DNA from: Bombilactobacillus mellifer
GTDB lineage: Bacteria; Bacillota; Bacilli; Lactobacillales; Lactobacillaceae
Length of the DNA stretch: 64,000 bases
NCBI RefSeq assembly: GCF_000970795.1
Contig: NZ_KQ034029.1
Span: 157,905-221,904, forward strand
Reading direction: 5' to 3'
Part shown: positions 9,293 to 17,653 of the stretch, piece by piece
How the letters are laid out: each line of letters begins with the position of its first letter
Numbering within the stretch: position 1 is the first letter of the stretch
Position numbers and translations under genes: made by a program
Notes under the pieces: generated by a model
Told to the model about the DNA's origin: nothing
Database searches by the model: none
The model's input: only the letters and a program-made list of their open reading frames with translations

Positions 9293-10498
9293 ATGAAATC
9301 AGTATTGAAAATAAAACCAGTAGTTTACGGAATTATTGCGTTTGCGATTGTAGCGCGGCTAACTTCTTCCACCTCTCCGGCAATTGCTGTGATTCAAAAG
9401 GCCTTCCCCCAAGCTAATCACACCGCGGTAGAATCTCTGGCCACAATTGGCGATGCCGCAGCCGTTTTGTCCGCGCTAGTGGTTGGCCAATTATTAGCGC
9501 GGTGGTCTTTTAAACAATTAGGACTTATTAGTCTGACCCTCTTAGCCGGCGGTGGCTTATTGCCGTTAATTTGGCACCAATCAGTCACCCAATTGTTAAT
9601 TTGGGGCTTTTTAGCAGGGTTAGGTACTGGTGGCATTACCACTATTCTGCCTAGTTTACAGTCTTTTAGTTTTCAAGGTGAACAATTGGCCATTATACTA
9701 GGCAAAGTCGTAGCCTTAGAAAACGGCTCCTCAATGGTTTTAGTCTTCATTGGCGGTTTACTAGCCAGTCGCAATTGGTTATATAATTATTATATCTTCT
9801 TTTTAACTTTCTTAGCGATCATCGTCGTTTGGTTTACGGTTCCTAATCAGCGGCCCCAGTCGCCTTCTAATTCTGCTCCTACCATGCAACAAACTCCAAT
9901 GTCTGTGATGCGTCCCCGCCAAATACTTATGGTGATTTTTTATATTTTTGTCGCTAGTATTATCGTTTTTTTAGAAGCAACCCTTTATAACAAAAACGCA
10001 CTCTTTATCAATAATTATCATCTGGGTAGCCCAGCATTGACGGGTCAAATTATGATGTTAGATGGCTTAGCCGCTATTGTCGTCGGTCTTACTATTAAAT
10101 ACTTACGGCGCTGGTTGAAAAAATATTTATTAGTTTTTAGTTTTACTTTAGATGCTTTGGGAGGCCTACTACTTTTGAAGTGGCATAGTGTACTCGGCAT
10201 TGGCTTAGCCACTTTTTGCATGGGTGCCGGCAGTGCTATTGTCTTGATGACAGTGCCTTACTTGCTTTCTTTATTAGCTTCACCCAAACGTTATCCGCTC
10301 ATCATGGGCTGTTTTTCAGCGATCACCAGTTTAGGCTTTTCCAGCTCGGCCGTCATCTTTAATAACCTAGTCCCGCTATTTACCAAAAATCTATTAGGTG
10401 GAACTTATCTCTTGGTTCTTGTGATTGCGGTAGTGATGATTATTTTATTAACTGGGTTGAATTTAGCACAGTTATCCCGGGATTTTTTGTCAAACTGA
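9293..10498 (+). CDS. MFS transporter, CynX/NimT-like
   Basis: Membrane transporter of 401 aa with about 12 hydrophobic segments. The start 'MKSVLKIKPVVYGIIAFAIV', proline-rich 'TSSTSPAIAVIQ' and central loop near 190-210 (PNQRPQSPSNSAP) suit a major facilitator. The substrate is unknown. The ATG at 9293 has GGGAG 8 nt upstream; the longer reading frame from 9164 would run into the divergent aminotransferase gene. About 60 nt separate it from the next small gene. Confidence 0.82.
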   Translation: MKSVLKIKPVVYGIIAFAIVARLTSSTSPAIAVIQKAFPQANHTAVESLATIGDAAAVLSALVVGQLLARWSFKQLGLISLTLLAGGGLLPLIWHQSVTQLLIWGFLAGLGTGGITTILPSLQSFSFQGEQLAIILGKVVALENGSSMVLVFIGGLLASRNWLYNYYIFFLTFLAIIVVWFTVPNQRPQSPSNSAPTMQQTPMSVMRPRQILMVIFYIFVASIIVFLEATLYNKNALFINNYHLGSPALTGQIMMLDGLAAIVVGLTIKYLRRWLKKYLLVFSFTLDALGGLLLLKWHSVLGIGLATFCMGAGSAIVLMTVPYLLSLLASPKRYPLIMGCFSAITSLGFSSSAVIFNNLVPLFTKNLLGGTYLLVLVIAVVMIILLTGLNLAQLSRDFLSN

Positions 10499-10564
10499 TT
10501 TACAATTGTTTTAAACCATGCCATCATAAGAAGGTGGAGCCTGAATGAGGAGGATTTTTTGATA

Positions 10565-10894
10565 ATGATTGATTCCAAATATAGTGAAGAGTCCCTGACC
10601 GCTTTTCTAACTTTTTATGTACGGCATTATCAGGATGCCGATTTGGAAGTATTTTCCCAATATGATACGGATAATCACGATACTGAACTCAACTATTTTA
10701 TTAATCAAGATCGTAATTTTCGTATGAAAGATATTGTGCCAGTCTTATTAAATAAGCATACAGCAATTATCAACTCTTTATTAGATGATGTGACCGTCAA
10801 TGCTCAACTAGACTTAGACTCAATGGATACTGTTGATAAATGGGAAGCTTGGTATCGCGATCAAAAAGCTCAATTAACCGATCCGGATCGCTAA
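10565..10894 (+). CDS. Small acidic protein of unknown function
   Basis: A 109-aa soluble, acidic protein that I do not recognise. It has no signal peptide, TM helix or Cys pair. Aspartate is common (DTDNHDTELN, SLLDDV, DLDSMDTVD) and a Trp-rich helix lies near the C-terminus (DKWEAWYRDQK). A strong AGGAGG at 10548-10553 precedes it. TTG at 10559 has the ideal 5-nt spacing and the in-frame ATG at 10565 has 11 nt; I chose ATG but either is possible. A terminator follows directly, so it is expressed alone or with the upstream MFS gene. Confidence 0.65.
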   Translation: MIDSKYSEESLTAFLTFYVRHYQDADLEVFSQYDTDNHDTELNYFINQDRNFRMKDIVPVLLNKHTAIINSLLDDVTVNAQLDLDSMDTVDKWEAWYRDQKAQLTDPDR

Positions 10895-10904
10895 ATGAAT
10901 TGTG

Positions 10905-10933
10905 CTGTTACGCCTGTGCGTAACAGTTTTTTT
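10905..10933 (+). terminator. Rho-independent terminator
   Basis: CTGTTACGC pairs with GCGTAACAG (9 bp, 4-nt loop), followed by seven T. It ends the small acidic protein gene. Confidence 0.88.
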
Positions 10934-11016
10934 ATTTAAAAAACTATGATTAAGTTTTGCCACACTCTACGTTACAGTAAGTGGCATAAGTAAGATTGAC
11001 AAGGCAGTGATTTTTC

Positions 11017-11282
11017 ATGATCCAGCTACTTTGGCCACAAAAAGAGCTGCTGCCGGCAAATCCCACGACATCAGCTCTTTCATTAAATCATCTAGCAATC
11101 TTTTTAAAACTAATCCCTCATCATATTAGCTTGCAAATACTAAAGAATCCTCCATCTTCTTGTCTAATAGTTGAACTAGACAGCCCAATTTCAAAACTTT
11201 AGCCCTTGCCACCACCAAATTATTGCAAACGGACAGAACCTCTTGTGCCTCGGTCCGCGGAATAGTTCTTATTAACTTTAAT
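11017..11282 (-). pseudogene. Decayed small gene, possibly bacteriocin immunity-like
   Basis: On the minus strand directly after pyruvate oxidase, one frame reads protein-like for about 85 codons but has no ATG and one TAA at 11126-11128. The first part includes RTEAQEVLSVCNNL and LVQLLDKKMEDSLVFAS. The second part reads YDEGLVLKRLLDDLMKELMS and then WDLPAAALFVAKVAGS, and ends at a TGA (11015-11017). The heptad-like helices and the closing 'LP.A...F..KV.G' remind me of enterocin A-type immunity proteins, which is a weak family guess. An inverted repeat (AAAGAGCTG at 11041-11049, CAGCTCTTT at 11072-11080) with T on the minus strand could be a terminator. Otherwise 10934-11282 holds nothing clear. 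Confidence 0.3.
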
Positions 11283-13010
11283 TTATAAAAATTGACGCAA
11301 AATTTCCTGAAAAGGTGGCATTTTGGGCATTTGGAAGTTTTCCTTGAAGTAATCAAAACCAAAATGTAAATAACCTTGGGCTTCGTCTTTTACAATCTTA
11401 CCTGGTAACGGAGCTTCATCATAAACTGCGGCATTTATTAAGACCGGTTTGGTGGGATGTTGATATTTTTCCAGGGCTTGGGCAAATTCAGCATCGGTGG
11501 TTACATTCACACCCACGCCACCGCAAGCTTCTGCAAATTTGGCAAAATCAATCTCGGCTAAATCAACAGCGTAGTTTTGTTGGCCGGCTGATTGCTGCTC
11601 GTACTCAATAAAGGCTAAGAGTTTATTATTTAAAACCACTACGACCATGGGCAAATTATATTTAACTGCCGTTACAAAGTCCTGCATGACCATCGCAAAG
11701 GCACCATCACCACAAATGGCATATACAAGACGTTGCGGCCAGACAGATTTAGCAGCAATTCCGCCTGGCAATGCACAACCCATGGTTCCTAACCAGGCCG
11801 AAATCGTATATTTTTGCGTAGGTTGAACATCAATAAATCGCGCTCCAAACGAAGTGGCGGTTCCTACATCCACTGACCAGATAACATCCTTAGGTGCCGT
11901 CTTACTGAGTTGGGCAAACATTTTAGAAGGTAACACTCCGGTATGCGGTTTATTTTGGACATCGTGCATCCAAGAACGCCAAATGCGCATATTTTTTTGA
12001 CAGGCCGCTAAAAAGGGCCGGCCATTGACTACTTGCCCGCGAGCATTTAACAAAGTTAAAGCTGACTGCGCATCCGCCACAAGCGATAGAGCTACATTAT
12101 GACGGTGGCCAATTTTACTAGGATCCCAATCTATTTGTATAGCGGGAATATGTTGATTTAAATACGGCGCATAAGGATAATCCGTTCCTATTAAAATTAA
12201 CAGATCGGCATTAAACATAGCTTCATAAGCGGGCTTAGTGCCTAGTTTCCCAATTTGACCGAGCGCATTGGGATGATCATCTGCAATGATCCCTTTAGCA
12301 GGCATTGTTTGAATAAAAGGCAGTGCATAACGTTCAACAAACTCTCGGGCTGCTGCTTGGGCATGGCGCGCGCCTGTGCCCAATAAAACCAAAGGTTTTT
12401 GAGCATGCTGCAACATTCTTAATGCTTGGTCCACCTCCGATATTTGAGCTTGTGGGCGTTGCAGTTGGAATTGTCCGGCAGTAGGTTGAAAATTATCAGC
12501 AATTTTATGATCCGGAATATCATCTGGAATCGTTAACACTGAGACGCCTTGATATTTATATGCCATACGAATGGCTTCATCCATCAACTTTGGTAAAGTA
12601 GTGGGACTTGTTACCAGTTTATTATAAACAGCGACATCTGCACATAAATTGGTCGTATCGACTTCTTGAAAAAATCCCGTATTTAATAATTGTGACTGCA
12701 CCTGGCCGACAATGGCTACTACGGGTGCGTGATCCATTTTGGCATCGTAAAGACCATTTAATAGGTGAATGGCGCCGGGACCGCCAATCGACAAGCAGAC
12801 CCCCACACGTCCTGTCAACTTAGCATGAGCTGATGCCGCCAAAGCCGCTACTTCTTCATGGCGTACTTGCGTAAATTTAATTTGGTCCTGGTGACGATAT
12901 AAGGCTTCCACTGTGGTATCTACGGAATCACCTGGTAATCCGTAAACATTATCAATACCCCAAGCAGCCATTACTTGAACCATTTTATCTGCAGCCTTAA
13001 TTTTTAACAT
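11283..13010 (-). CDS. spxB: Pyruvate oxidase (phosphorylating)
   Basis: Cytoplasmic FAD/thiamine-diphosphate enzyme of 575 aa. It converts pyruvate, phosphate and O2 to acetyl phosphate, CO2 and H2O2. The ThDP-activating Glu52 is in VRHEE (49-53). A GDGAFAM...LNN ThDP/Mg motif lies at about 433-462. The length and the order of PYR, FAD and PP domains match lactobacillar Pox rather than acetolactate synthase; for example 'SIGGPGAIHLLNGLYDAKMDH' is close to Pox. It gives aerobic ATP and peroxide. No cre is evident upstream, but two inverted repeats lie within 100 bp of the start. Confidence 0.9.
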   Translation of the reverse strand: MLKIKAADKMVQVMAAWGIDNVYGLPGDSVDTTVEALYRHQDQIKFTQVRHEEVAALAASAHAKLTGRVGVCLSIGGPGAIHLLNGLYDAKMDHAPVVAIVGQVQSQLLNTGFFQEVDTTNLCADVAVYNKLVTSPTTLPKLMDEAIRMAYKYQGVSVLTIPDDIPDHKIADNFQPTAGQFQLQRPQAQISEVDQALRMLQHAQKPLVLLGTGARHAQAAAREFVERYALPFIQTMPAKGIIADDHPNALGQIGKLGTKPAYEAMFNADLLILIGTDYPYAPYLNQHIPAIQIDWDPSKIGHRHNVALSLVADAQSALTLLNARGQVVNGRPFLAACQKNMRIWRSWMHDVQNKPHTGVLPSKMFAQLSKTAPKDVIWSVDVGTATSFGARFIDVQPTQKYTISAWLGTMGCALPGGIAAKSVWPQRLVYAICGDGAFAMVMQDFVTAVKYNLPMVVVVLNNKLLAFIEYEQQSAGQQNYAVDLAEIDFAKFAEACGGVGVNVTTDAEFAQALEKYQHPTKPVLINAAVYDEAPLPGKIVKDEAQGYLHFGFDYFKENFQMPKMPPFQEILRQFL

Positions 13011-13041
13011 GCTTTTTTATCCCCCAACTTCACAATATTGA

Positions 13042-13103
13042 TTTTACTTTAGCACTAAAAAATCACAAACTAAAGGTAAAAACTCAATTTAGTCATTACT
13101 AAA
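13042..13103 (-). promoter_or_regulatory. Inverted repeats upstream of pyruvate oxidase
   Basis: Two inverted repeats lie just upstream of the oxidase start. The first is TTTTACTTTAG with CTAAAGGTAAAA at 13042-13081, with one bulged base. The second is the perfect TTTAGT-CATT-ACTAAA at 13088-13103. They may be operators or a leader hairpin. The binding protein is unknown. Confidence 0.4.
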
Positions 13104-13169
13104 CAAAGATTACTTCTGGACTATCATTTGTGAAATAACCAACAGCCAGCGGGAAAAACCTAAAATTAG

Positions 13170-13340
13170 TGTCCCCTCTCAGTAATCTTATCTCTATCCA
13201 GCTATAGCTGTTGGAGATAGCCATATAGGACAGCGACTGCTCTGAGATTTGGGACGTAACGCGGTATTCACAAGAACTACCGTTTCATTCAGGTAGTCCA
13301 AATTATGATGACTCTCAGTTGCTTTCCGCGAAGGAGCAGT
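13170..13340 (+). ncRNA. Candidate structured leader RNA upstream of HdeD-like gene
   Basis: Two compact folded domains abut. Domain 1 (13170-13232) nests TGTCC/GGACA, then TATCTC/GAGATA, then CAGC-TATA-GCTG. Domain 2 (13236-13340) has ACTGCTC/GAGCAGT closing a junction with TGAGA/TCTCA, extended by TTTGG-G-AC/GTCCAAA and CGGTA/TACCG, plus a small 13322-13333 hairpin. An alternative helix ACTACC/GGTAGT (13276-13297) would break two of these. A second copy of CTCTCAG at 13176-13182 could compete for CTGAGA. Possible G-U pairs (88:220, 261:283, 325:330 of 13000) favour the plus strand. I do not recognise the class; it could be a riboswitch-like leader or a stand-alone RNA. Confidence 0.45.
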
Positions 13341-13380
13341 TTATCATAAATAAGTTAGTTGTATTGAAGGATGGACATTT

Positions 13381-13908
13381 ATGAAACAATACTTACGTCA
13401 ATTCCAGTGGTATCGTTGGCTGCGAATTTTATTTCTAGCAGCTACGGGAATCATTTTTATAATTAATCCTGACCAAAGTTTTGATATTATCTTATACTTT
13501 ATTTCGGCTTACTTAGTAGGTTTGGCTTTGATTGCTTTGCATGATGGCTGGTTATTAACTCAAAGTAAAAGCGACAATACAGGTCCTTACACGACGGCTG
13601 TGATTTCCTTGATATTAGCCTTTTTAATTTTTCCCATTGCACATGTGTTACTTCCCTTGTTGCCCATTTTATTAGGAGTAGTGTTAATCATTAATGGCGT
13701 AAATCAATTTTTTAATGCTCGCCATAACCGTCAATATATTAATGTTACACCTTGGCTGGATTACTTATATTCGTTATTATTAACGCTTTTAGGGATTGTT
13801 TTAATTTTTAATCCGTGGGACGTTTTGCACTTTTTCATTCGCTTATTGGGCATCGGCTTAATTGGCTTAGCGGTTTTAGAATTTGTTAATACCCGTCTTT
13901 ATAAATAA
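13381..13908 (+). CDS. HdeD/DUF308-family membrane protein
   Basis: Integral membrane protein of 175 aa with about six short hydrophobic helices and few charged residues. The internal two-fold similarity ('GIIFIINPDQSFDIILYFI' near 24 and 'GIVLIFNPWDVLHFFIRLLG' near 139) is typical of HdeD-type proteins. In enterobacteria HdeD is linked to acid resistance; the role here is unknown. The RBS AAGGA lies 9 nt upstream of ATG. The gene follows a 170-nt structured stretch that may control it, and a terminator follows. Confidence 0.8.
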   Translation: MKQYLRQFQWYRWLRILFLAATGIIFIINPDQSFDIILYFISAYLVGLALIALHDGWLLTQSKSDNTGPYTTAVISLILAFLIFPIAHVLLPLLPILLGVVLIINGVNQFFNARHNRQYINVTPWLDYLYSLLLTLLGIVLIFNPWDVLHFFIRLLGIGLIGLAVLEFVNTRLYK

Positions 13909-13943
13909 GACTGAATTTCTGTAATGAATTTCAGTCTTATTTT
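13907..13943 (+). terminator. Terminator of HdeD-like gene
   Basis: AAGACTGAA pairs with TTCAGTCTT (13930-13938), followed by ATTTT. The stem begins in the stop codon region. Confidence 0.75.
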
Positions 13944-14061
13944 AGTCAACTGCCTGCTGAGTGCTTACCCTGTTTCGCGCTTGGTTGTGCTTTAATTAGC
14001 AACACTATCAACAACTCATTGGCCTTCATCTATTTTGGATGGCTTTATCTCAAAATCTATA

Positions 14062-14096
14062 CTGGCTGTCAGCCCATGGTTGACAGCCAGTTTGTT
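14062..14096. terminator. Terminator of dehydrogenase operon
   Basis: A perfect 10-bp stem, CTGGCTGTCA with TGACAGCCAG, around a 9-nt loop lies between convergent genes. T content is moderate on either side, so its direction is uncertain; it most likely ends the minus-strand dehydrogenase operon. Confidence 0.65.
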
Positions 14097-14119
14097 ACTC
14101 AAAGATTACTCATCGATTT

Positions 14120-15121
14120 TTACTTGACGTTTAAAAGATGCGTTAATTCTCTGGTTAAGGGTTGATGCTCCACTAAATTTTGCACATCAGCCACACACTT
14201 CTCCCCCATACCATGTAGACATTCATACGTATACGCTGAAGTATGTGGTGTAATTAAACAATGAGGTTCTTTCAAAAAAGGATGATCCGCACGTACCGGT
14301 TCTTTTTCCATGGTATCAGCGGCATAACCGGCGACAATGCCCTTATGTAACGCATTTAACATTGCTGCTTCATCAATTAGGGCCCCTCGAGCATGGTTAA
14401 CAAAGTAGGCTCCTGGTTTGACTTGGGTTAAAGTTGTCTGATTAATTAAATGCCAATCGGTATCATTTAAAGATGCATTCAACGAAATAAAGTCAGCCTG
14501 CTGTAATAAATCATTCAAAGTAACGGATTGAACATAGGCATGTTGTTGCCACCACTGCGGCGATACTTGCGGTTGGGGATCATTAATTAAAATCCGATCA
14601 CTGAAAATATGAAATAATTCCACAACACGACTGCCAATATTCCCACAACCAATCACGCCAAAAGTTTTACCAGTAAATTCCCGTCCCATAAATTGCGCCC
14701 GCTCTTCATATTTATCTGCTTGAACCCTTTGGGCAGCGCGGGCCGTCTGTCGTACAATAGCCATTAAGTTAGTCAACACATTTTCGGCTACTGCATTACG
14801 TTCGACTAACGGGGGCACAATCGTGACCTGTGTCCCATGTTGTTGGGCAGCTTTTAAATCGATATTGTTATAACCAATCCCGTGACGCGAAATTAAATAC
14901 AATTCATCTTTATGGTCAAAAAAGTCCGCCTTAAAATCCGGAGTTACACTTGCGATAATAATATTATAGCCGTGTAATTTCTGGGCTAAATCGGTGCCGG
15001 TAATCTGGGGATCGACCATGAAGCGATCAACTGAACCAAAATGTGTTAATTGTTGCCAATGTTCGGGAAACACTTGACCAAAACTACTGGAATTGACAAT
15101 TGCAATTTTATATTTACCCAT
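14120..15121 (-). CDS. D-isomer-specific 2-hydroxyacid dehydrogenase
   Basis: NAD-dependent oxidoreductase of 333 aa that interconverts a 2-keto acid and a D-2-hydroxyacid. The Rossmann motif GVIGCGNIGS is at 155-164. The catalytic set is Arg245 (NHARGALID), Glu272 (DTMEKEP) and His293 (TPHTSAYT). The substrate is not evident; D-lactate or phosphoglycerate dehydrogenase subgroups are possible, but it lacks an ACT domain, which argues against a serine-pathway SerA. It follows the LysR gene by 43 nt and likely shares an operon with it and the phosphatase. Confidence 0.88.
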   Translation of the reverse strand: MGKYKIAIVNSSSFGQVFPEHWQQLTHFGSVDRFMVDPQITGTDLAQKLHGYNIIIASVTPDFKADFFDHKDELYLISRHGIGYNNIDLKAAQQHGTQVTIVPPLVERNAVAENVLTNLMAIVRQTARAAQRVQADKYEERAQFMGREFTGKTFGVIGCGNIGSRVVELFHIFSDRILINDPQPQVSPQWWQQHAYVQSVTLNDLLQQADFISLNASLNDTDWHLINQTTLTQVKPGAYFVNHARGALIDEAAMLNALHKGIVAGYAADTMEKEPVRADHPFLKEPHCLITPHTSAYTYECLHGMGEKCVADVQNLVEHQPLTRELTHLLNVK

Positions 15122-15164
15122 TGTGATCTTCTGCTCCTTTCATCCGCCGTTATTTTGTCTACTG

Positions 15165-16034
15165 CTATAGTTTTGCTCGAATGGTAAACAGTAATTTATC
15201 AATATCAGCGCTCAAGCCCGCATATTTTTGCGATTGAATAGCCATGATCGGCAGTGGCGGAATGGTTTCCACTAGGGTTAGGCTTTTTAAGCGGTGCTGT
15301 TGTTGTAATATTTTCTGAGCCACAAATTGGGGTATTAGTGCCCAATGCTTACTGGATGACAAATAAGTCGCTGCTAAATAGCCGGAATCTAACTGTAAAT
15401 AAGGGGACAAGGAATGATCCCAATACATTAAATGCCAACTGTTATAAGATTGACTATAGGGAATATATATCTCGTCATGTCTTGCTAAATCTTCAATATG
15501 AACGGGATCACTATACCAACTATCGGCGCTGACCAGTACTTGTAACGCCGCTTCACCAATTTTTTTAACGGTCACCTCTGTCCGTGCCAAGGAATCAAAA
15601 GCAAAACCCAGGTCTGCCGTTTGATTGTTAATAGCATCATAAACTAAGTCATTATCAGCCGTGGCAAAAGTGTAACGCAACAAGGGATCTGCCATCAGTA
15701 AACTACTACAAACATCCGGCAGCAAAGTCTGCATAATATCTTGAGGAGCAATAACTTTCAAAAAATGATAATTGGCAATTTCTTTTAAATGGTGGGTCTT
15801 TTGAGTTAAATCGCTTAACTGCTGGGCAATGGGTACTAAACTTTCACCATATTTAGTTAACGTCACAAGGCTATGGCCTTTTTTACGATTAATTAGTTTG
15901 ACTCCCAGCTGACTTTCTAATTTATTTAAGCGCGTACTGACTGCTGATTGAGTAATAAATAAAGCCTCCGCCGCTAGAGAAATTTGCTGATATTCTACAA
16001 TTTTTAAAAAAGTCTGCAATAACTCAAGATTCAA
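15165..16034 (-). CDS. LysR-family transcriptional regulator
   Basis: DNA-binding regulator of 289 aa. An N-terminal winged helix-turn-helix (about 1-60, 'ISLAAEALFITQSAVSTRLN') is followed by an effector-binding domain. The ligand is unknown. It lies between a phosphatase gene (39 nt upstream) and a 2-hydroxyacid dehydrogenase gene (43 nt downstream) on the same strand. This is unusual for LysR, which is more often divergent from its target, so co-transcription and autoregulation are likely. AGGAGG precedes the ATG. Confidence 0.9.
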   Translation of the reverse strand: MNLELLQTFLKIVEYQQISLAAEALFITQSAVSTRLNKLESQLGVKLINRKKGHSLVTLTKYGESLVPIAQQLSDLTQKTHHLKEIANYHFLKVIAPQDIMQTLLPDVCSSLLMADPLLRYTFATADNDLVYDAINNQTADLGFAFDSLARTEVTVKKIGEAALQVLVSADSWYSDPVHIEDLARHDEIYIPYSQSYNSWHLMYWDHSLSPYLQLDSGYLAATYLSSSKHWALIPQFVAQKILQQQHRLKSLTLVETIPPLPIMAIQSQKYAGLSADIDKLLFTIRAKL

Positions 16035-16073
16035 CCTCCCACCTCCTTTAAACAGATTGGGACTTTATGTAAT

Positions 16074-16715
16074 TTATTGATTATAATTCACAAATTTTAC
16101 TTCCTGTGAACTCAAGCGCAACAGTGACACACTGGCATTGGCCGGATAATTTTTCAGAGTATCAATCCCATGATAATCGGCTAAAGTCCGAATAAAAGTC
16201 CCATGAGTGACAATTAAAATATTACTATCAGGTGCAGCTTGCTGGTAGATTTGCTGCAAACCTTTGCGCCAGCGTTGTAAAACTTGGTCATAACTTTCGG
16301 CCCAGTGCTGTGGATCCGCAGCTTTCATTAAACGCCGCACTTCGGGTAAACCTTTTTGTGCGATAATCTCACTTTGACCATGATAACCTTGAGGTTGGGC
16401 AATGCGCTGCCAAGTATCCTTAATTTCTAAACCTTCAAACGATCCAAAAAATACTTCTCGAAAATTAGGATCATATCGAACTCTGGGCACCGGTTGCTTC
16501 AGTTGTTGTAAGATCAAGTTCCCTGTCTCTACCGCGCGGGACAAATTAGAAAAAACTGCTTCTGCAAACTTCACTGTCTGCAACTTTTTTCCAGTCGCAA
16601 TGGCTTGGGCTTGGCCTCGCGAAGTTAAATCGGAATCACACCAACCTTGCATGCGTTTCAAAGTATTAAATAGCGTCTCTCCATGACGCACTAAATAGAT
16701 ATTGCAATCAGCCAT
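16074..16715 (-). CDS. Histidine phosphatase family protein (phosphoglycerate mutase-like)
   Basis: Phosphatase of 213 aa. The phospho-accepting His is in RHGE (10-13), and a second catalytic His is in VTHGTFIR near residue 174. 'QGWCDSDLTSRGQAQA' is the usual downstream motif. The family includes cofactor-dependent phosphoglycerate mutases and broad-specificity phosphatases; this one is shorter than GpmA (about 230-250) and fits the phosphatase type. It is the first gene of the LysR/dehydrogenase set and is divergent from the PTS operon. Confidence 0.87.
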   Translation of the reverse strand: MADCNIYLVRHGETLFNTLKRMQGWCDSDLTSRGQAQAIATGKKLQTVKFAEAVFSNLSRAVETGNLILQQLKQPVPRVRYDPNFREVFFGSFEGLEIKDTWQRIAQPQGYHGQSEIIAQKGLPEVRRLMKAADPQHWAESYDQVLQRWRKGLQQIYQQAAPDSNILIVTHGTFIRTLADYHGIDTLKNYPANASVSLLRLSSQEVKFVNYNQ

Positions 16716-16772
16716 GAACTAGTCCTCCTAAATATAATTTAATTTTATATTAAATGATTTTAATATTCAACA

Positions 16773-16800
16773 TTGTAATGAAAGCGCTAATATGTATAAT
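16773..16800 (+). promoter_or_regulatory. Promoter and cre site of mannose-type PTS
   Basis: TTGTAA (16773-16778), a 16-nt spacer and TATAAT (16795-16800) form a sigma-70 promoter. The spacer holds TGAAAGCGCTAATA (16779-16792), close to the catabolite-responsive element consensus. CcpA bound there would block RNA polymerase, so the operon should be repressed on preferred sugars. Confidence 0.75.
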
Positions 16801-16864
16801 AAAAATGTAAATAGTATTCATAAAATGCGTTGTCTATTCAATACTTAAATTAGGAGGTTGCCTT

Positions 16865-17641
16865 ATGCATGTGACATTGTCTGCTTGGCAAGCACTGCTT
16901 ATTGCTATTTGGGTAGCACTTGTCGAATCGCGGATTTTGGGAACTATGACTTTAACAATGCGCTTTAGCCCCCTCATGACCGGCATGGTGGTTGGTTTTG
17001 TCATGGGAGATATTCGTCAAGCTATGATTGTAACCGCTGCCATTCAGCTAGTCTATATGGGCTTTGTGGCTCCGGGAGGAGCGCTGCCGGCCGAACCGGC
17101 AATTGGTGCCGCGATTGCTGTTCCCGTTGCCTTACTCGGTCATATGAGCCCGCAAGGAGCGATTGCCATTGCTGTCCCCGTGGCGCTTTTAGGAAGTTAC
17201 TTATATCAATTTCGGTTTTTCTTGAACACCTTTGCCTTAAAGCCGATGGATAAATATGCTCAAGAAGCGAATGCGCGGGGGTTAAAATTTGCCATTATTG
17301 TTATTCCCACTTTAATATCCTTTTTGTTATTTATTCCTTTAATGTTCATTGCTTTATATTTTGGTGCCCCGGTTATTTCCGGACTCGTCGCACAAATTGA
17401 ACATGGTACGTTAATTCATATTTTAAATAGTGTCGGCGGCGGTTTAGCTGCGCTGGGAATTGCGATTATTATGCAAGTAATTGGTAAAAAACGGCTGCTG
17501 CCCTTTTTCTTTTTAGCTTATTTTATGAGTGTTGCCTTTGCCAAATTAAAAATCAATATGACCATTTATGCTATTTTTGGCGTTATTTTTGCGATTTTAT
17601 ACGTGATGCTCAATAACAAAAATTCCGAAACTAATCATTAG
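16865..17641 (+). CDS. PTS mannose/fructose/sorbose-family IIC component
   Basis: Membrane channel subunit of a mannose-class phosphotransferase system, 258 aa with about eight hydrophobic segments. 'GDIRQAMIVTAAIQLVYMGF' near 50-70 and the 'AEPAIGAAIAVPVALLG' region are typical of ManY/SorA-type IIC. It moves the sugar together with IID. It leads an operon of IIC, IID, IIA and IIB; the more common order is IIAB or IIA-IIB first. The RBS AGGAGG sits 7 nt upstream. The exact sugar cannot be deduced. Confidence 0.92.
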   Translation: MHVTLSAWQALLIAIWVALVESRILGTMTLTMRFSPLMTGMVVGFVMGDIRQAMIVTAAIQLVYMGFVAPGGALPAEPAIGAAIAVPVALLGHMSPQGAIAIAVPVALLGSYLYQFRFFLNTFALKPMDKYAQEANARGLKFAIIVIPTLISFLLFIPLMFIALYFGAPVISGLVAQIEHGTLIHILNSVGGGLAALGIAIIMQVIGKKRLLPFFFLAYFMSVAFAKLKINMTIYAIFGVIFAILYVMLNNKNSETNH

Positions 17642-17653
17642 GAGGATTTAAAA

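Noticed and set aside
11017..11202. 61-codon plus-strand reading frame
   Set aside because: No ribosome site, low-complexity composition, and the opposite strand reads better as a decayed gene.
13240..13255. TPP riboswitch hint (CTGAGA)
   Set aside because: The second conserved part of the thi box (ACCTGAT...GGATAAT) is absent, and CTGAGA is explained by pairing with TCTCAG.
13255..13300. T-box-like text on the minus strand (ATACCGCG followed by ACGTCC)
   Set aside because: The essential UGGN bulge that binds the tRNA end is missing (GTGAA instead of GTGG), there is no recognisable Stem I or terminator, and the downstream gene is pyruvate oxidase.
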